From Bradyrhizobium sp. CCBAU 51627 (GTDB lineage Bacteria > Pseudomonadota > Alphaproteobacteria > Rhizobiales > Xanthobacteraceae): DNA of 64,000 nt. The DNA lies in assembly GCF_028128765.1 (NCBI RefSeq), contig NZ_LBJG01000005.1, positions 124,001 through 188,000 on the forward strand. The letters run 5' to 3'. Shown here piece by piece: positions 25,795 through 33,596 of the stretch; within the stretch, counting starts at the first letter, position 1, and each line of letters starts with the position of its first letter. The notes beneath the pieces were generated by a model that did not search any database, was not told where the DNA came from, and saw only the letters and a program-made list of their open reading frames with translations. The position numbers and the translations under genes were made by a program.

Positions 25795-25992
25795 ATGTCG
25801 ACATCCACCAAGACACCGAACAGCATTCGTCAGGGCGGCCCCGGCGCCTCGCACGAGAACGCGAAGGCGCCGCTCGAAGTCAAGAAGCCACCGCCTGACG
25901 ATCCTCAGCGCCGACGCAGCCGCGTATCCGGCGGCGGAGGCGAACGTGATTCTCATCACAGGCACGATCCCGCAGACAAGAGCGGAGGCTGA
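25795..25992 (+). CDS. Small hydrophilic protein 2 of five (65 aa)
   Basis: The ATG at 25795 follows GAGGAGGGCGAC. It encodes a polar, proline- and glycine-rich peptide (NSIRQGGPGASHENAKAPLE; GGGGERDSHHRHDPADKSGG) with no hydrophobic core. It starts 14 bases after the stop of the preceding gene, within the same apparent transcript. No family function is known. Confidence 0.5.
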   Translation: MSTSTKTPNSIRQGGPGASHENAKAPLEVKKPPPDDPQRRRSRVSGGGGERDSHHRHDPADKSGG

Positions 25993-25998
25993 TCAATC

Positions 25999-26232
25999 AT
26001 GAGCAGCAAGCACGCAAAACTAGGCGCACCGACAAGCAAGGATCTTCGTCAGAACCCGTTGATCGGCGGGTCCCGAGGCGCGAACATGGCGGCCGCATCG
26101 CCCGACGATGTCGAGGATGCGCTCGGCGAGAATACGATCGAAGGCGATCTGGAGAACGATGTGACCTTTGCCGGCGGCATCGACAAGGACGTGGCACATA
26201 GTGGGGCCCCTCGCAGAGGACGGAGGCCATGA
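25999..26232 (+). CDS. Small conserved protein 3 of five (77 aa)
   Basis: Encodes MSSKHAKLGAPTSKDLRQNP, then LIGGSRGANMAAASPDDVED and ENTIEGDLENDVTFAGGIDK. The pattern LGAPT-KDLR-NPLIGGS--G--MA-ASPDD-E-A-G-NTIEGD-END resembles small proteins found in many Bradyrhizobium genomes. It is acidic toward the C-terminus and probably weakly structured. Its stop overlaps the start of the next gene (ATGA), showing translational coupling. Confidence 0.65.
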   Translation: MSSKHAKLGAPTSKDLRQNPLIGGSRGANMAAASPDDVEDALGENTIEGDLENDVTFAGGIDKDVAHSGAPRRGRRP

Positions 26233-26393
26233 TGCAGGGCAAGAAGACGCACGAACAACAGCGGCGAATCCTCGAGCGCAAGCCGGATTTCCCCGACGCG
26301 CGAGAGCTGGATCAGGCTTTGCGCCCCGAGGAGGATACGCCGCGTCGCGTCGGTGCTCCGACCGGGAAGGACGGTCGCCCATCGCAGGAATGA
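26229..26393 (+). CDS. Small hydrophilic protein 4 of five (54 aa)
   Basis: The gene begins at ATGATG (26229 or 26232), overlapping the stop of the previous gene. A GGAGG lies just upstream. The product starts MMQGKKTHEQQRRILERKPD and continues FPDARELDQALRPEEDTPRR, ending GAPTGKDGRPSQE. It is highly charged and has one predicted amphipathic helix. The overlap, ribosome site and equal spacing in the array support it as real. Confidence 0.55.
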   Translation: MMQGKKTHEQQRRILERKPDFPDARELDQALRPEEDTPRRVGAPTGKDGRPSQE

Positions 26394-26423
26394 CGAGCGG
26401 ACAACTGCAAGAGGAGAAACCGA

Positions 26424-26654
26424 ATGCCAGCTGGGAATGGCAGCAAGACCCACTTCAGATCGGGCATGCATGGCAAAGGCAACGGCACCGGCGCTTTTGC
26501 CGAGGTCTCAAAAGAGAAGATCGGCGACAACATGGTGCTGTCCAACCGGGACAAGGCTCAACATTCCGACATCCGCGGCATGGACGGAAAATCGATCCAG
26601 ACCGAGCAGTATCAGGACCATTCCGCCAACCGGCTGGGACATGACGATGACTAA
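26424..26654 (+). CDS. Small hydrophilic protein 5 of five (76 aa)
   Basis: The ATG at 26424 follows AAGAGGAGAAACCG. The product begins MPAGNGSKTHFRSGMHGKGN and includes GAFAEVSKEKIGDNMVLSNR DK, with a polar C-terminus rich in D, H and Q. It is the last gene before the terminator at 26704. Its 3' half is antisense to the C-terminal extension of the DUF763 frame on the other strand. Confidence 0.6.
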   Translation: MPAGNGSKTHFRSGMHGKGNGTGAFAEVSKEKIGDNMVLSNRDKAQHSDIRGMDGKSIQTEQYQDHSANRLGHDDD

Positions 26655-27965
26655 GAGCTGAGAACCGAAGACGCCGGTCGTATCCTCCCTCGACCGAGAA
26701 GCTGCGGACCGGTGTTCAGCCGGTCCGCTTTTTGCGGAGACCAGATCGCGTTCCCAGCCGAACACGGAGCGCCCGTCGAGGTCCGGTGATGCGGCACGTT
26801 CACCTGCAATGAACGATTCCACCGACGGCCCATCCGCTGTGCGCTCAAGGCGGCGCGCCTGATCGTCGAGGCGCTTGATCGCCTGCATTTCCTCCTCGCG
26901 CCCGAGTTTTGCGCTCTGGATCGCGCCTTTCAGGACGCGGATGGTCTCGTCATAGACCTTGATCGGAACGGGGTAGGGATGCCGGTCCTTGCCGCCATGG
27001 GCGAGCGAGAAGCGCGCGGGGTCCCGGAAGCGATAGGGCGCACCGTGGACGACCTCGGCGACCATGGCGAGCGAGCGCACGGTGCGCGCGCCGACGCCGG
27101 GCGTCAGCAGCAACTCGGGGAAATCGACCGGCCCGCGTTCGGCAGCCGCCGCGAGCGTGCCGTGCAGGCGGCGCGCGAACACATCGTTCGGCCTGACGTC
27201 GTGATGATCAGGCATGATCAGGTGCGGCAGCATGGCCTGCGCCGGTACGGCCACCGTGCCGGCGAGCCGCTCGAATTCCGCGAGGATGCGATCGGGGCCG
27301 AGCTCGCCGAGCAGATCGAGCTGCGCGGTGCGCGAGAGATCGGCGCGATGGTCAGTGAGATTGACGATCTCGCCTTGCTGCGGGCCGTCGATCGCGCTGT
27401 GCGGCGTATCGACAAAGCTCTTCAGTGCCTCCGAATGCCAATGATAGCGTCGGGCCTGGCGCTTGTCGCCGTTCATGCCCTGTTGCACCACCGTCCACTT
27501 GCCGTCGGCGGTGACGAAGAAGCCGTGCAGATAGAGATCAAAGCCGTCCTGCACGGCGGCGCTGTCGACCTTCGCCACGAGCCGGCTGGCGCGCGTGAGC
27601 TTTGCACCGTCGAAGCCGACACGATCACCGAGTTGCGACAGCTCGTCCGGCGTCTTGCGCGAATGCTGGCCGCGGCCGCCGCAGACATAAATGCCGAGCT
27701 CGTCCTGGAGGGGCCCGAGCCCGCGCTTCAGCGCACCGATCACGGAGGTCGTGATGCCCGAGGAATGCCAGTCCATTCCCATCACGGCGCCGAACGACTG
27801 GAACCAGAATGGATGCGATAGCCGCTGCATGAAGGCGTCGCGGCCGTAATGATGCACGATCGCCTGCGTGACGATCGCGCCCAGCGAGGCCATGCGGCTG
27901 GCCAGCCACGGCGGAACTCGTCCGCTATGAAGAGGAAGATCGGCGCTGCCGGTGCGTCTGGTCAT
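26508..27965 (-). CDS. DUF763 domain protein with probable C-terminal read-through extension
   Basis: The 485-residue frame begins MTRRTGSADLPLHSGRVPPW and carries DUF763 motifs: LSHPFWFQSFGAVMGMDWHS, SGITTSVIGALKRGLGP, YVCGGRGQHSRKTPDEL, HDVRPNDVFARRLHGTL and ELLLTPGVGARTVRSLAMVA. The last recalls a helix-hairpin-helix DNA-binding motif. The family has no settled biochemical role. Similarity seems to end near GRSVFGWERDL. The final ~70 residues run through the terminator at 26704 and antisense to the small gene at 26424, so a lost stop codon is likely. The shorter family length would end near 26740. Confidence 0.75.
   Translation of the reverse strand: MTRRTGSADLPLHSGRVPPWLASRMASLGAIVTQAIVHHYGRDAFMQRLSHPFWFQSFGAVMGMDWHSSGITTSVIGALKRGLGPLQDELGIYVCGGRGQHSRKTPDELSQLGDRVGFDGAKLTRASRLVAKVDSAAVQDGFDLYLHGFFVTADGKWTVVQQGMNGDKRQARRYHWHSEALKSFVDTPHSAIDGPQQGEIVNLTDHRADLSRTAQLDLLGELGPDRILAEFERLAGTVAVPAQAMLPHLIMPDHHDVRPNDVFARRLHGTLAAAAERGPVDFPELLLTPGVGARTVRSLAMVAEVVHGAPYRFRDPARFSLAHGGKDRHPYPVPIKVYDETIRVLKGAIQSAKLGREEEMQAIKRLDDQARRLERTADGPSVESFIAGERAASPDLDGRSVFGWERDLVSAKSGPAEHRSAASRSREDTTGVFGSQLLVIVMSQPVGGMVLILLGLDRFSVHAADVGMLSLVPVGQHHVVADLLF
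26704..26733 (+). terminator. Rho-independent terminator of the small-protein array
   Basis: A perfect 9-base stem (GCGGACCGG / CCGGTCCGC) with a 7-base loop is followed directly by TTTTT (26729-26733). It lies 50 bases after the last small gene and on its strand. On the opposite strand the same bases fall within the tail of the DUF763 reading frame. Confidence 0.85.
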
Positions 27966-28090
27966 GGCTGCTCCAAATTAGCGCAATTCGGCACGGTTGC
28001 ACCAGAGGAATGCTGCGTTGCACTGCGCGGGGGAGCGAAGCGCGCTGGAACGCGTTGGCGCAGCAGCGAATGCAATTTTCGGGCACGTGA

Positions 28091-29230
28091 ATGAATTGGC
28101 AGGTCGTCATGGCCGACGTCGACAAGATGTTCGGATGGATACCATCATGGTTCATCGGTCTCGGCCTGGTTGTCGGGGCGATCATGGTCGCGTTGTCCTT
28201 CTATCGGTTTGCGGTCTGGCTGCTCAACCGTGCCTTCGGAACCCGGCGTCCGCTGCTCAGCGTGTTCATCGAGCGCACCTCCGGGCCGGCGCAGCTGGCG
28301 CTGTGTCTGGCCGCTGTCGCTTTGGTCCTTCCCCTCGCGCCTTTGGATGATGCGTTCCGCACGCCGCTGACGCGCCTGTTTGTGGTCGCTTTCATCGCGT
28401 TGATCGGCTGGATATCGACCCGCATCGTCGACATGAGCGCTGCGCGCTACTTGCAGAATTTCCGCGACGTCACCGAGAACTTCATCGCGCGCAAGCACGT
28501 CACGCAGATCCGCGTGTTCAAGCGCGTCATCGATACCATCATCGTCATCATCACGGTATCCGCTGCGCTGATGACGTTCGATTCGGTGCGGCAATATGGT
28601 GTCAGTCTGTTCGCTTCAGCTGGTGCCGCCGGTATCATCGTCGGTCTTGCCTCCCGGCCGCTGCTCAGCAACCTGATCGCGGGTTTGCAGATCGCGATCA
28701 CCCAACCGATCCGGATCGAGGACGCCGTCATCATCGAGAACGAGTGGGGATGGGTCGAGGATATCGCCGCGACTTATGTGGTGATTCGGCTGTGGGACTG
28801 GCGCCGCATGGTGGTGCCGCTGTCGTATTTCATCGAAAAGCCGTTCCAGAACTGGACCCGCGATACGGCGTCCCTGATCGGCGTGATTGCGCTCCATGTT
28901 GACTACCGCGCCGACGTGCCGCGCATCCGGCGCTGGCTGGAGGGCGCGGTGAAGGAGTCCAAGCTGTGGGATGGCGCGGTGGTCAATCTCCAGGTAATCG
29001 ACGCGGATTCCCGCACCATCGAGCTGCGCGCGCTGGTCAGCGCCCGCAACGCGCCACAATCCTGGGATCTGCGCTGCGAGATCAGGGAGAAGTTGATCGC
29101 CTTTATCCGCGATGAGATGCCCGAAGCCCTGCCGCGCGAACGCGCGATCCTGATCCCATCCGGCGGCGATGACGATGACTTTCCACGGCGCGCCGCTTCG
29201 GAGAAGATGCGGGCGAGCGCACACAATTGA
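28091..29230 (+). CDS. MscS family mechanosensitive ion channel
   Basis: A 379-residue inner-membrane protein. Four hydrophobic helices occupy about residues 15-40, 65-90, 95-120 and 150-205. They are followed by the pore-lining helix GVSLFASAGAAGIIVGLASR and the beta domain PLLSNLIAGLQIAITQPIRI then EDAVIIENEWGWVEDIAATY. The charged C-terminal tail is rich in D and E. It would release solutes during osmotic downshock, or serve as a small-conductance channel of unknown physiology. The start at 28091 is used, and ATG 28109 is an alternative. Confidence 0.9.
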   Translation: MNWQVVMADVDKMFGWIPSWFIGLGLVVGAIMVALSFYRFAVWLLNRAFGTRRPLLSVFIERTSGPAQLALCLAAVALVLPLAPLDDAFRTPLTRLFVVAFIALIGWISTRIVDMSAARYLQNFRDVTENFIARKHVTQIRVFKRVIDTIIVIITVSAALMTFDSVRQYGVSLFASAGAAGIIVGLASRPLLSNLIAGLQIAITQPIRIEDAVIIENEWGWVEDIAATYVVIRLWDWRRMVVPLSYFIEKPFQNWTRDTASLIGVIALHVDYRADVPRIRRWLEGAVKESKLWDGAVVNLQVIDADSRTIELRALVSARNAPQSWDLRCEIREKLIAFIRDEMPEALPRERAILIPSGGDDDDFPRRAASEKMRASAHN

Positions 29231-29289
29231 ATCAATGAGATGAGTTGCCGCCGATCACGGCGGCGTCGGCCTGGCGGGCCGCCATCGTT

Positions 29290-29329
29290 TTTGTTGACGA
29301 GACCTGATCTGTTGTACGATAGTACAAAT
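29290..29329 (+). promoter_or_regulatory. Promoter-operator of the tetR / meta-cleavage operon
   Basis: Contains TTGACG (29294-29299), TACGAT (29315-29320) and the palindrome TTGTACGATAGTACAA (29312-29327). The 40 bases match 7877-7916 at 33 positions, including the -35 element, the GACCT block and the right operator arm TAGTACAAAT. The operator ends five bases before the tetR ATG, so the regulator probably represses itself. Confidence 0.75.
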
Positions 29330-29332
29330 AGT

Positions 29333-30043
29333 ATGGTACGCAAGCCCACCAGCAAGGATACGGCCCGCAAGCCGAACATGCGCGAGGCAATCCTCGCCGC
29401 GGCCGAGGAGCTGTTTGCCACCAACGGCTTCAACGCCGTCTCGGTGCGCGACATCGCGCAGGCCGCCGGGGCCAATCCCGGCAGTGTCACCTATCATTTC
29501 AAGACCAAAGACGGCCTGCTGCTGGAGATCTACCGGCGCCATTGCGGGCCGATGAACCTGCGGCGCTCAGAGCTGCTCGGCGCCGCCAGGCGCGTGCGCG
29601 ATCTTCAGGACCGGCTGGAAGCGATCGTGCGCGCCTATGTGGTGCCGGCCTTCACCTCGGGCAGCGATCTCGCCGGCGGCGGCGCGCGCTTTACGCGTCT
29701 GCGCGCCGTGATGTCGGCGGAAGGAAACGAGGTCGCGCGAAAAATCATCGCGCAGACCTTCGACGACACCAGTCATGCCTTCATCGATGCGATCCACGAG
29801 AGCCTGCCGCACATTCCGCGCACCGACATCGTCTGGCGCTGTCACTTCCTGCTCGGCGCGCTCTATTACTCGCTGGTGACGCCGGATCGCGTCTCGCGCC
29901 TCTCGCGCGGCGAGGCCGACGGCAGCGATTCGGCTAGCGCCATCGAACAATTGGTGCAGGCCACCGTGGCCGCGTTTCAGGCCCCTGCGCTCGACCAGGC
30001 TGCGCCGGCGCGGCGGCGAACAGTCGTCAGCAGCAAGACGTGA
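29333..30043 (+). CDS. TetR family regulator of the aromatic meta-cleavage genes
   Basis: A 236-residue regulator. The N-terminal helix-turn-helix reads REAILAAAEELFATNGFNAV, SVRDIAQAAGANPGSVTYHF and KTKDGLLLEIYRRH. The ligand domain is longer than average and ends in an Ala/Pro/Arg-rich tail. The first usable start is ATG 29333, about six bases from the predicted transcription start and without a ribosome site, so translation may be nearly leaderless. ATG 29378 is an alternative. It heads an operon of ring-cleavage product enzymes and presumably senses an intermediate of that pathway (inference). Confidence 0.85.
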   Translation: MVRKPTSKDTARKPNMREAILAAAEELFATNGFNAVSVRDIAQAAGANPGSVTYHFKTKDGLLLEIYRRHCGPMNLRRSELLGAARRVRDLQDRLEAIVRAYVVPAFTSGSDLAGGGARFTRLRAVMSAEGNEVARKIIAQTFDDTSHAFIDAIHESLPHIPRTDIVWRCHFLLGALYYSLVTPDRVSRLSRGEADGSDSASAIEQLVQATVAAFQAPALDQAAPARRRTVVSSKT

Positions 30044-30073
30044 GAGAGGCCGTCTCGCTCGGCGGTTGAAGTG

Positions 30074-30958
30074 ATGACGATGACCTACACGCCGACCATC
30101 CCGCCGCCCGATCCGAACACGCGGACGCCGAAGTTCAAGCTGCCAAAGCTGTCCTGCGATGCCCATTGCCACGTCTTCGGCCCCGGGGCGAAGTACCCGT
30201 ACGCGCCTGATCGATCCTACACGCCGCCGGACGCGCCGCTCGAAGACTTCAAAGTCCTGCATGCCAAGCTCGGCGTGGAACGCGCCGTCATTGTGAATGC
30301 CAGCGTGCACGGTACCGACAATACGGTAGCCCTCGATGCCATTGCCCAGAGCAATGGCGCCTATCGCGCGGTCGCCAACATAGACGACACCATCACCGAG
30401 CGCGAACTTCGCGCGCTGCATGAAGGCGGTTTCCGCGGCTGCCGCTTTAATTTCGTCCGTCATCTTGGCGGCCTTCCCGACAGGGGCGTGTTCAACCGCA
30501 TCATCGCCATGGTCGCGCCGCTCGGCTGGCACATCGATCTGCATTTCGATGCGATCGACCTGCCTGAATATGCCGACATGCTGACAAAGCTGCCGCTGAG
30601 CTACACGATCGACCATATGGGCCGGGTCAAGGCCTCCGAGGGGCTCGACCAGCTTCCGTTCAAGATCCTGATCGAGCTGATGCAGCGGGACGAGAAGTGC
30701 TGGGTCAAGATCTGCGGCTCCGAACGGGTCTCCTCGGCCGGCCCGCCGTTCATAGACGCAGTGCCGTTCGCGCGAAAAATCGTCGAGACCGCGCCGGACC
30801 GTGTCATCTGGGGCACCGACTGGCCGCATCCCAACGTCAAGGCGATGCCGAATGACGGCGATCTTGTCGATCTGATCCCGCTGTTCGCACCGGAGCCGGA
30901 ATTTCAGCACAAGATCCTGGTCGACAATCCCGCGCGCCTGTTTGGGTTCGAACGATGA
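30074..30958 (+). CDS. ligI: 2-pyrone-4,6-dicarboxylate hydrolase-like amidohydrolase (LigI family)
   Basis: About 294 residues in the amidohydrolase-2 fold. Key motifs are [53 protein letters not shown], and the strongly diagnostic [20 protein letters not shown]. LigI hydrolyses the lactone 2-pyrone-4,6-dicarboxylate to 4-oxalomesaconate in the protocatechuate 4,5-cleavage and gallate routes. The GTG at 30071 and ATGs at 30074 and 30080 are all possible starts. Downstream GalB- and GalC-like genes catalyse the next two steps, which supports the assignment. Specificity for a related lactone cannot be excluded. Confidence 0.75.
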   Translation: MTMTYTPTIPPPDPNTRTPKFKLPKLSCDAHCHVFGPGAKYPYAPDRSYTPPDAPLEDFKVLHAKLGVERAVIVNASVHGTDNTVALDAIAQSNGAYRAVANIDDTITERELRALHEGGFRGCRFNFVRHLGGLPDRGVFNRIIAMVAPLGWHIDLHFDAIDLPEYADMLTKLPLSYTIDHMGRVKASEGLDQLPFKILIELMQRDEKCWVKICGSERVSSAGPPFIDAVPFARKIVETAPDRVIWGTDWPHPNVKAMPNDGDLVDLIPLFAPEPEFQHKILVDNPARLFGFER

Positions 30959-31257
30959 CCGCGATGGCGATCGACAAGCCGCGGGGGCGAGCCTGGTGGA
31001 AAGAGCTCTGGATCCAGGTGCTCATTGCCATGGCGGCCGGCATCGCGGGAGCCGCCTTCGTGGTGCTGGCGGCAACGCTGTCCGCAACCGGCCCGATTCC
31101 GGTAGCGAGTGTGGCGCTGGTGCTCGGCATCCATCGCCTGATGTCACAGGGGCTGACGCCGACCAATCTGATCGGGAACGCGGTTGCGACGATCGCGATT
31201 GCCAAATGGGAGGGCGCGCTCGACGGTGAGGAACCCGTGGCTGACGCGGCCTCGTGA
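30955..31257 (+). pseudogene. dctA: Internally deleted dctA-type C4-dicarboxylate transporter
   Basis: A 100-codon frame. Its first ~35 residues ([20 protein letters not shown]) resemble the start of DctA, and its remainder ([20 protein letters not shown], then [20 protein letters not shown] and [15 protein letters not shown]) resembles the last ~55 residues of DctA. About 340 central residues, including most transport helices and the substrate site, are missing, yet the frame is preserved. It overlaps the ligI-like stop by four bases and cannot work as a transporter. Either a fixed in-frame deletion or a repurposed small membrane protein would fit. Confidence 0.7.
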
Positions 31258-31317
31258 AAATGCTGTCGCCATGACGCAGGCAGCCTGATGTTGAAGAAGC
31301 AAGAGGGGAGTTCTCCC

Positions 31318-32031
31318 ATGAAAACAGGTCTCGTGATCACCGCCCATCCCGGCGATTTCGTGTGGCGCGCCGGCGGCGCCATCGCGCTGCATGCGAAGAA
31401 GGGCTATCGCATGAAGATCGTCTGCCTGTCCTTTGGCGAGCGCGGCGAGAGTCAGTTCGCCTGGAAGGAAAAGGGGGCGACGCTGGAATCGGTCAAGGCC
31501 GGCCGCAAGGACGAGGCCGAGCGCGCGGCAAAGCTGCTCGGGGCCGAGATCGAGTTCTTCGATTGCGGCGACTATCCGCTCAAGCTGACGGAAGCGCATT
31601 TCGACCGCATGGTCGACATCTACCGCGAGCTCAGCCCGAGCTTCGTGCTGACGCACGCGCTGGAAGATCCCTACAATTTCGACCATCCCAATGCGGCGCA
31701 CTTCGCCCAGGAGACCCGGGTCGTCGCCCAGGCCATGGGGCATAAGCCCGGTGCGCAGTACAAATATTCGGCGCCGCCGGTGTTCCTGTTCGAGCCGCAC
31801 CAGCCCGAGCAGTGCAATTACAAGCCGGACCTGATCCTCAAGATCGACGAGGTCTGGAAGGGGAAGTACGAGGCATTCCAGATCCTGGCGGCGCAAAAGC
31901 ACCTCTGGGGTTATTACGAGCGCGTCGCGCTCAACCGCGGCATCCAGGGCAGCCGTAACACCGGCGTGCCCATGACCTATGGGGAGGCCTATCAGCGCCT
32001 GTTCCCCACCGTTGCGGAGGAGCTCGCATGA
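31318..32031 (+). CDS. galB: 4-oxalomesaconate hydratase-like PIG-L/LmbE family enzyme (GalB type)
   Basis: A 237-residue zinc-dependent PIG-L fold protein. The first metal-binding motif appears as [20 protein letters not shown] (AHP-D-x2 pattern), and the later motif is [17 protein letters not shown] (H-P-D/N type). GalB of Pseudomonas putida belongs to this family and hydrates 4-oxalomesaconate to 4-carboxy-4-hydroxy-2-oxoadipate. The ATG at 31318 is chosen because of the GAGGGGAGTTCTCCC ribosome site, and the ten upstream residues of the longer frame are rejected. It is coupled by ATGA to the aldolase gene. Confidence 0.8.
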   Translation: MKTGLVITAHPGDFVWRAGGAIALHAKKGYRMKIVCLSFGERGESQFAWKEKGATLESVKAGRKDEAERAAKLLGAEIEFFDCGDYPLKLTEAHFDRMVDIYRELSPSFVLTHALEDPYNFDHPNAAHFAQETRVVAQAMGHKPGAQYKYSAPPVFLFEPHQPEQCNYKPDLILKIDEVWKGKYEAFQILAAQKHLWGYYERVALNRGIQGSRNTGVPMTYGEAYQRLFPTVAEELA

Positions 32032-32711
32032 AGCCGGTCGTTGTCCGCAATATCAAGCGCGCCGATCCCGCGGGGATGGCGGAATACGGCGTCTCGACGG
32101 TGCACGAAGCCTATGGCCGCCTCGGCCTGATGAAGCCGTATTTGCGACCGGTCTGGGCCGGTGCGTCGATCGCCGGTCCCGCCGTCACCGTGCTCGCGCA
32201 GCCCGGCGACAACTGGATGATCCACGTAGCGGTCGAGCAGTGCAGGCAGGGTGACATCCTCGTCGTCGGCTGCACCACCGACAATACCGACGGCATGTTC
32301 GGCGAGCTGCTGGCGACCTCGCTGCAGGCGCGCGGCGTGCAGGGGTTGATCATCGACGCCGGCTGCCGCGACGTCAAAGCGCTACACGAGATGAAGTTTC
32401 CAGTCTGGTCGCGCGCGGTCTCGGCCAAGGGCACGGTCAAGGCCACGCTCGGCTCGGTCAACATCCCCGTGGTTTGTGCTGGCGTGAACGTCGATCCTGG
32501 TGACATCATCGTCGCCGATGGCGACGGCGTCGTCGTAGTGCCGAAGCGTTACGCCGCGGAGGTTGCCGAGAAGGCGAGGAAGCGCAATGCGGACGAGGAC
32601 GGCAAGCGCACGCGTCTTGCTTCGGGCGAGCTTGGCCTCGACATGTACGGCATGCGCGAGGCGCTGGCGGAGGCCGGGCTCGTCTATGTCGACAATCCCG
32701 AGGATGTCTGA
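32028..32711 (+). CDS. galC: 4-carboxy-4-hydroxy-2-oxoadipate aldolase-like protein (RraA family, GalC/LigK)
   Basis: A 227-residue RraA-fold protein. The conserved segment [20 protein letters not shown] contains the Arg-Asp pair used for substrate and metal binding by class II pyruvate aldolases of this family, preceded by [20 protein letters not shown]. LigK/GalC cleaves 4-carboxy-4-hydroxy-2-oxoadipate to pyruvate and oxaloacetate, completing the pathway begun by the LigI- and GalB-like neighbours. The start overlaps the galB stop by four bases. RNase E inhibitor RraA proper is shorter and does not fit this context. Confidence 0.82.
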   Translation: MKPVVVRNIKRADPAGMAEYGVSTVHEAYGRLGLMKPYLRPVWAGASIAGPAVTVLAQPGDNWMIHVAVEQCRQGDILVVGCTTDNTDGMFGELLATSLQARGVQGLIIDAGCRDVKALHEMKFPVWSRAVSAKGTVKATLGSVNIPVVCAGVNVDPGDIIVADGDGVVVVPKRYAAEVAEKARKRNADEDGKRTRLASGELGLDMYGMREALAEAGLVYVDNPEDV

Positions 32712-32726
32712 CGTCGGAGCGCGCGG

Positions 32727-33596
32727 ATGGATCGTCTCAAGTTGAAGGCCGTGCTCGGCAGTCACCCTCACGTGAAGGCGGTGAAGAGCGGCGAGCTCCG
32801 CTCCGACCTGTTCGACCTCGACTTCATCGAGTACACGCCGACCAATACGGCGTTCAAGCCGATGGTGCGCGAGCAGGCCTTCGATGTCTGCGAGATGGCG
32901 ATCGTCACGTATCTGATGGCGAAAGCCCACGGCAAGCCGCTGGTGCTGCTGCCGGCGACCATGCTCGGCCGCTTCCAGCATGCCTATGCGCTCTACAATC
33001 CCGCGCAGAGGATGCTCGGGCCATCCGATCTCGAGGGCAAGCGCGTCGGCATCCGCTCGTTCACGACGACGACGGGCGCCTGGATCAGGGGTATCCTCGC
33101 CAACGACTATGGCGTCAATCTCAATACCATCAAATGGGTGACGTTCGAGGATCCGCACGTCGCCGAGTATGTCGACACCACCGAACGCGCGCCGAAGGAC
33201 AAGAAGATTTTGCAGATGCTGCTCGACGGCGAGCTCGACGCAGTCCTTGGCGAGACCTCTGATAATCCCAAACTGAAGCCGCTTTTTCCCGACCCGGCCA
33301 CGGAAGCCACGAAATGGTACGCTCGCCGCGGCGTCGTCCCGGTCAATCATCTCGTGGTCGTGACCGAGCAGCTGGCGAAATCACGGCCTGATGTCGTAGC
33401 GGGAGTCTATGATCTGCTCAAGTGGAGCAAGGCGCAGGCGGGACCTGCTGCAGTGCCCGATCTCGTTCCGTTTGGGGTCGAGGCGAACAGAAAGCCGTTG
33501 GAGCTGATCGTCGACTACGCATTCCAGCAGGCGCTGATTCCGCGCCGCTATGCGGTCGAGGAGCTGTTCGACGAAACGACACGAGGATTGAACTGA
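32727..33596 (+). CDS. 4,5-dihydroxyphthalate decarboxylase-like protein
   Basis: A 289-residue cytosolic protein with the periplasmic-binding-protein-like fold but no signal peptide. It shows HPHVKAVKSGELRSDLFDLD, then MVREQAFDVCEMAIVTYLMA and GKRVGIRSFTTTTGAWIRGI, and resembles 4,5-dihydroxyphthalate decarboxylase (Pht5/OphC group). That enzyme converts 4,5-dihydroxyphthalate to protocatechuate. It is slightly shorter than the ~330-residue characterised members. It sits directly after the galC-like gene and before a dehydrogenase. It may decarboxylate a ring or a carboxylated cleavage product. A thiamine-precursor-type binding protein is the alternative. Confidence 0.65.
   Translation: MDRLKLKAVLGSHPHVKAVKSGELRSDLFDLDFIEYTPTNTAFKPMVREQAFDVCEMAIVTYLMAKAHGKPLVLLPATMLGRFQHAYALYNPAQRMLGPSDLEGKRVGIRSFTTTTGAWIRGILANDYGVNLNTIKWVTFEDPHVAEYVDTTERAPKDKKILQMLLDGELDAVLGETSDNPKLKPLFPDPATEATKWYARRGVVPVNHLVVVTEQLAKSRPDVVAGVYDLLKWSKAQAGPAAVPDLVPFGVEANRKPLELIVDYAFQQALIPRRYAVEELFDETTRGLN

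Noticed and set aside
25595..26733. Array of repeated short units considered as a CRISPR or repeat-protein locus
   Set aside because: The units differ in sequence and are separate open frames with ribosome sites. There are no direct repeats or spacers.
32727..33596. ABC transporter binding protein interpretation
   Set aside because: No signal peptide, no permease nearby and a position within a catabolic operon favour the decarboxylase-like member of this fold.
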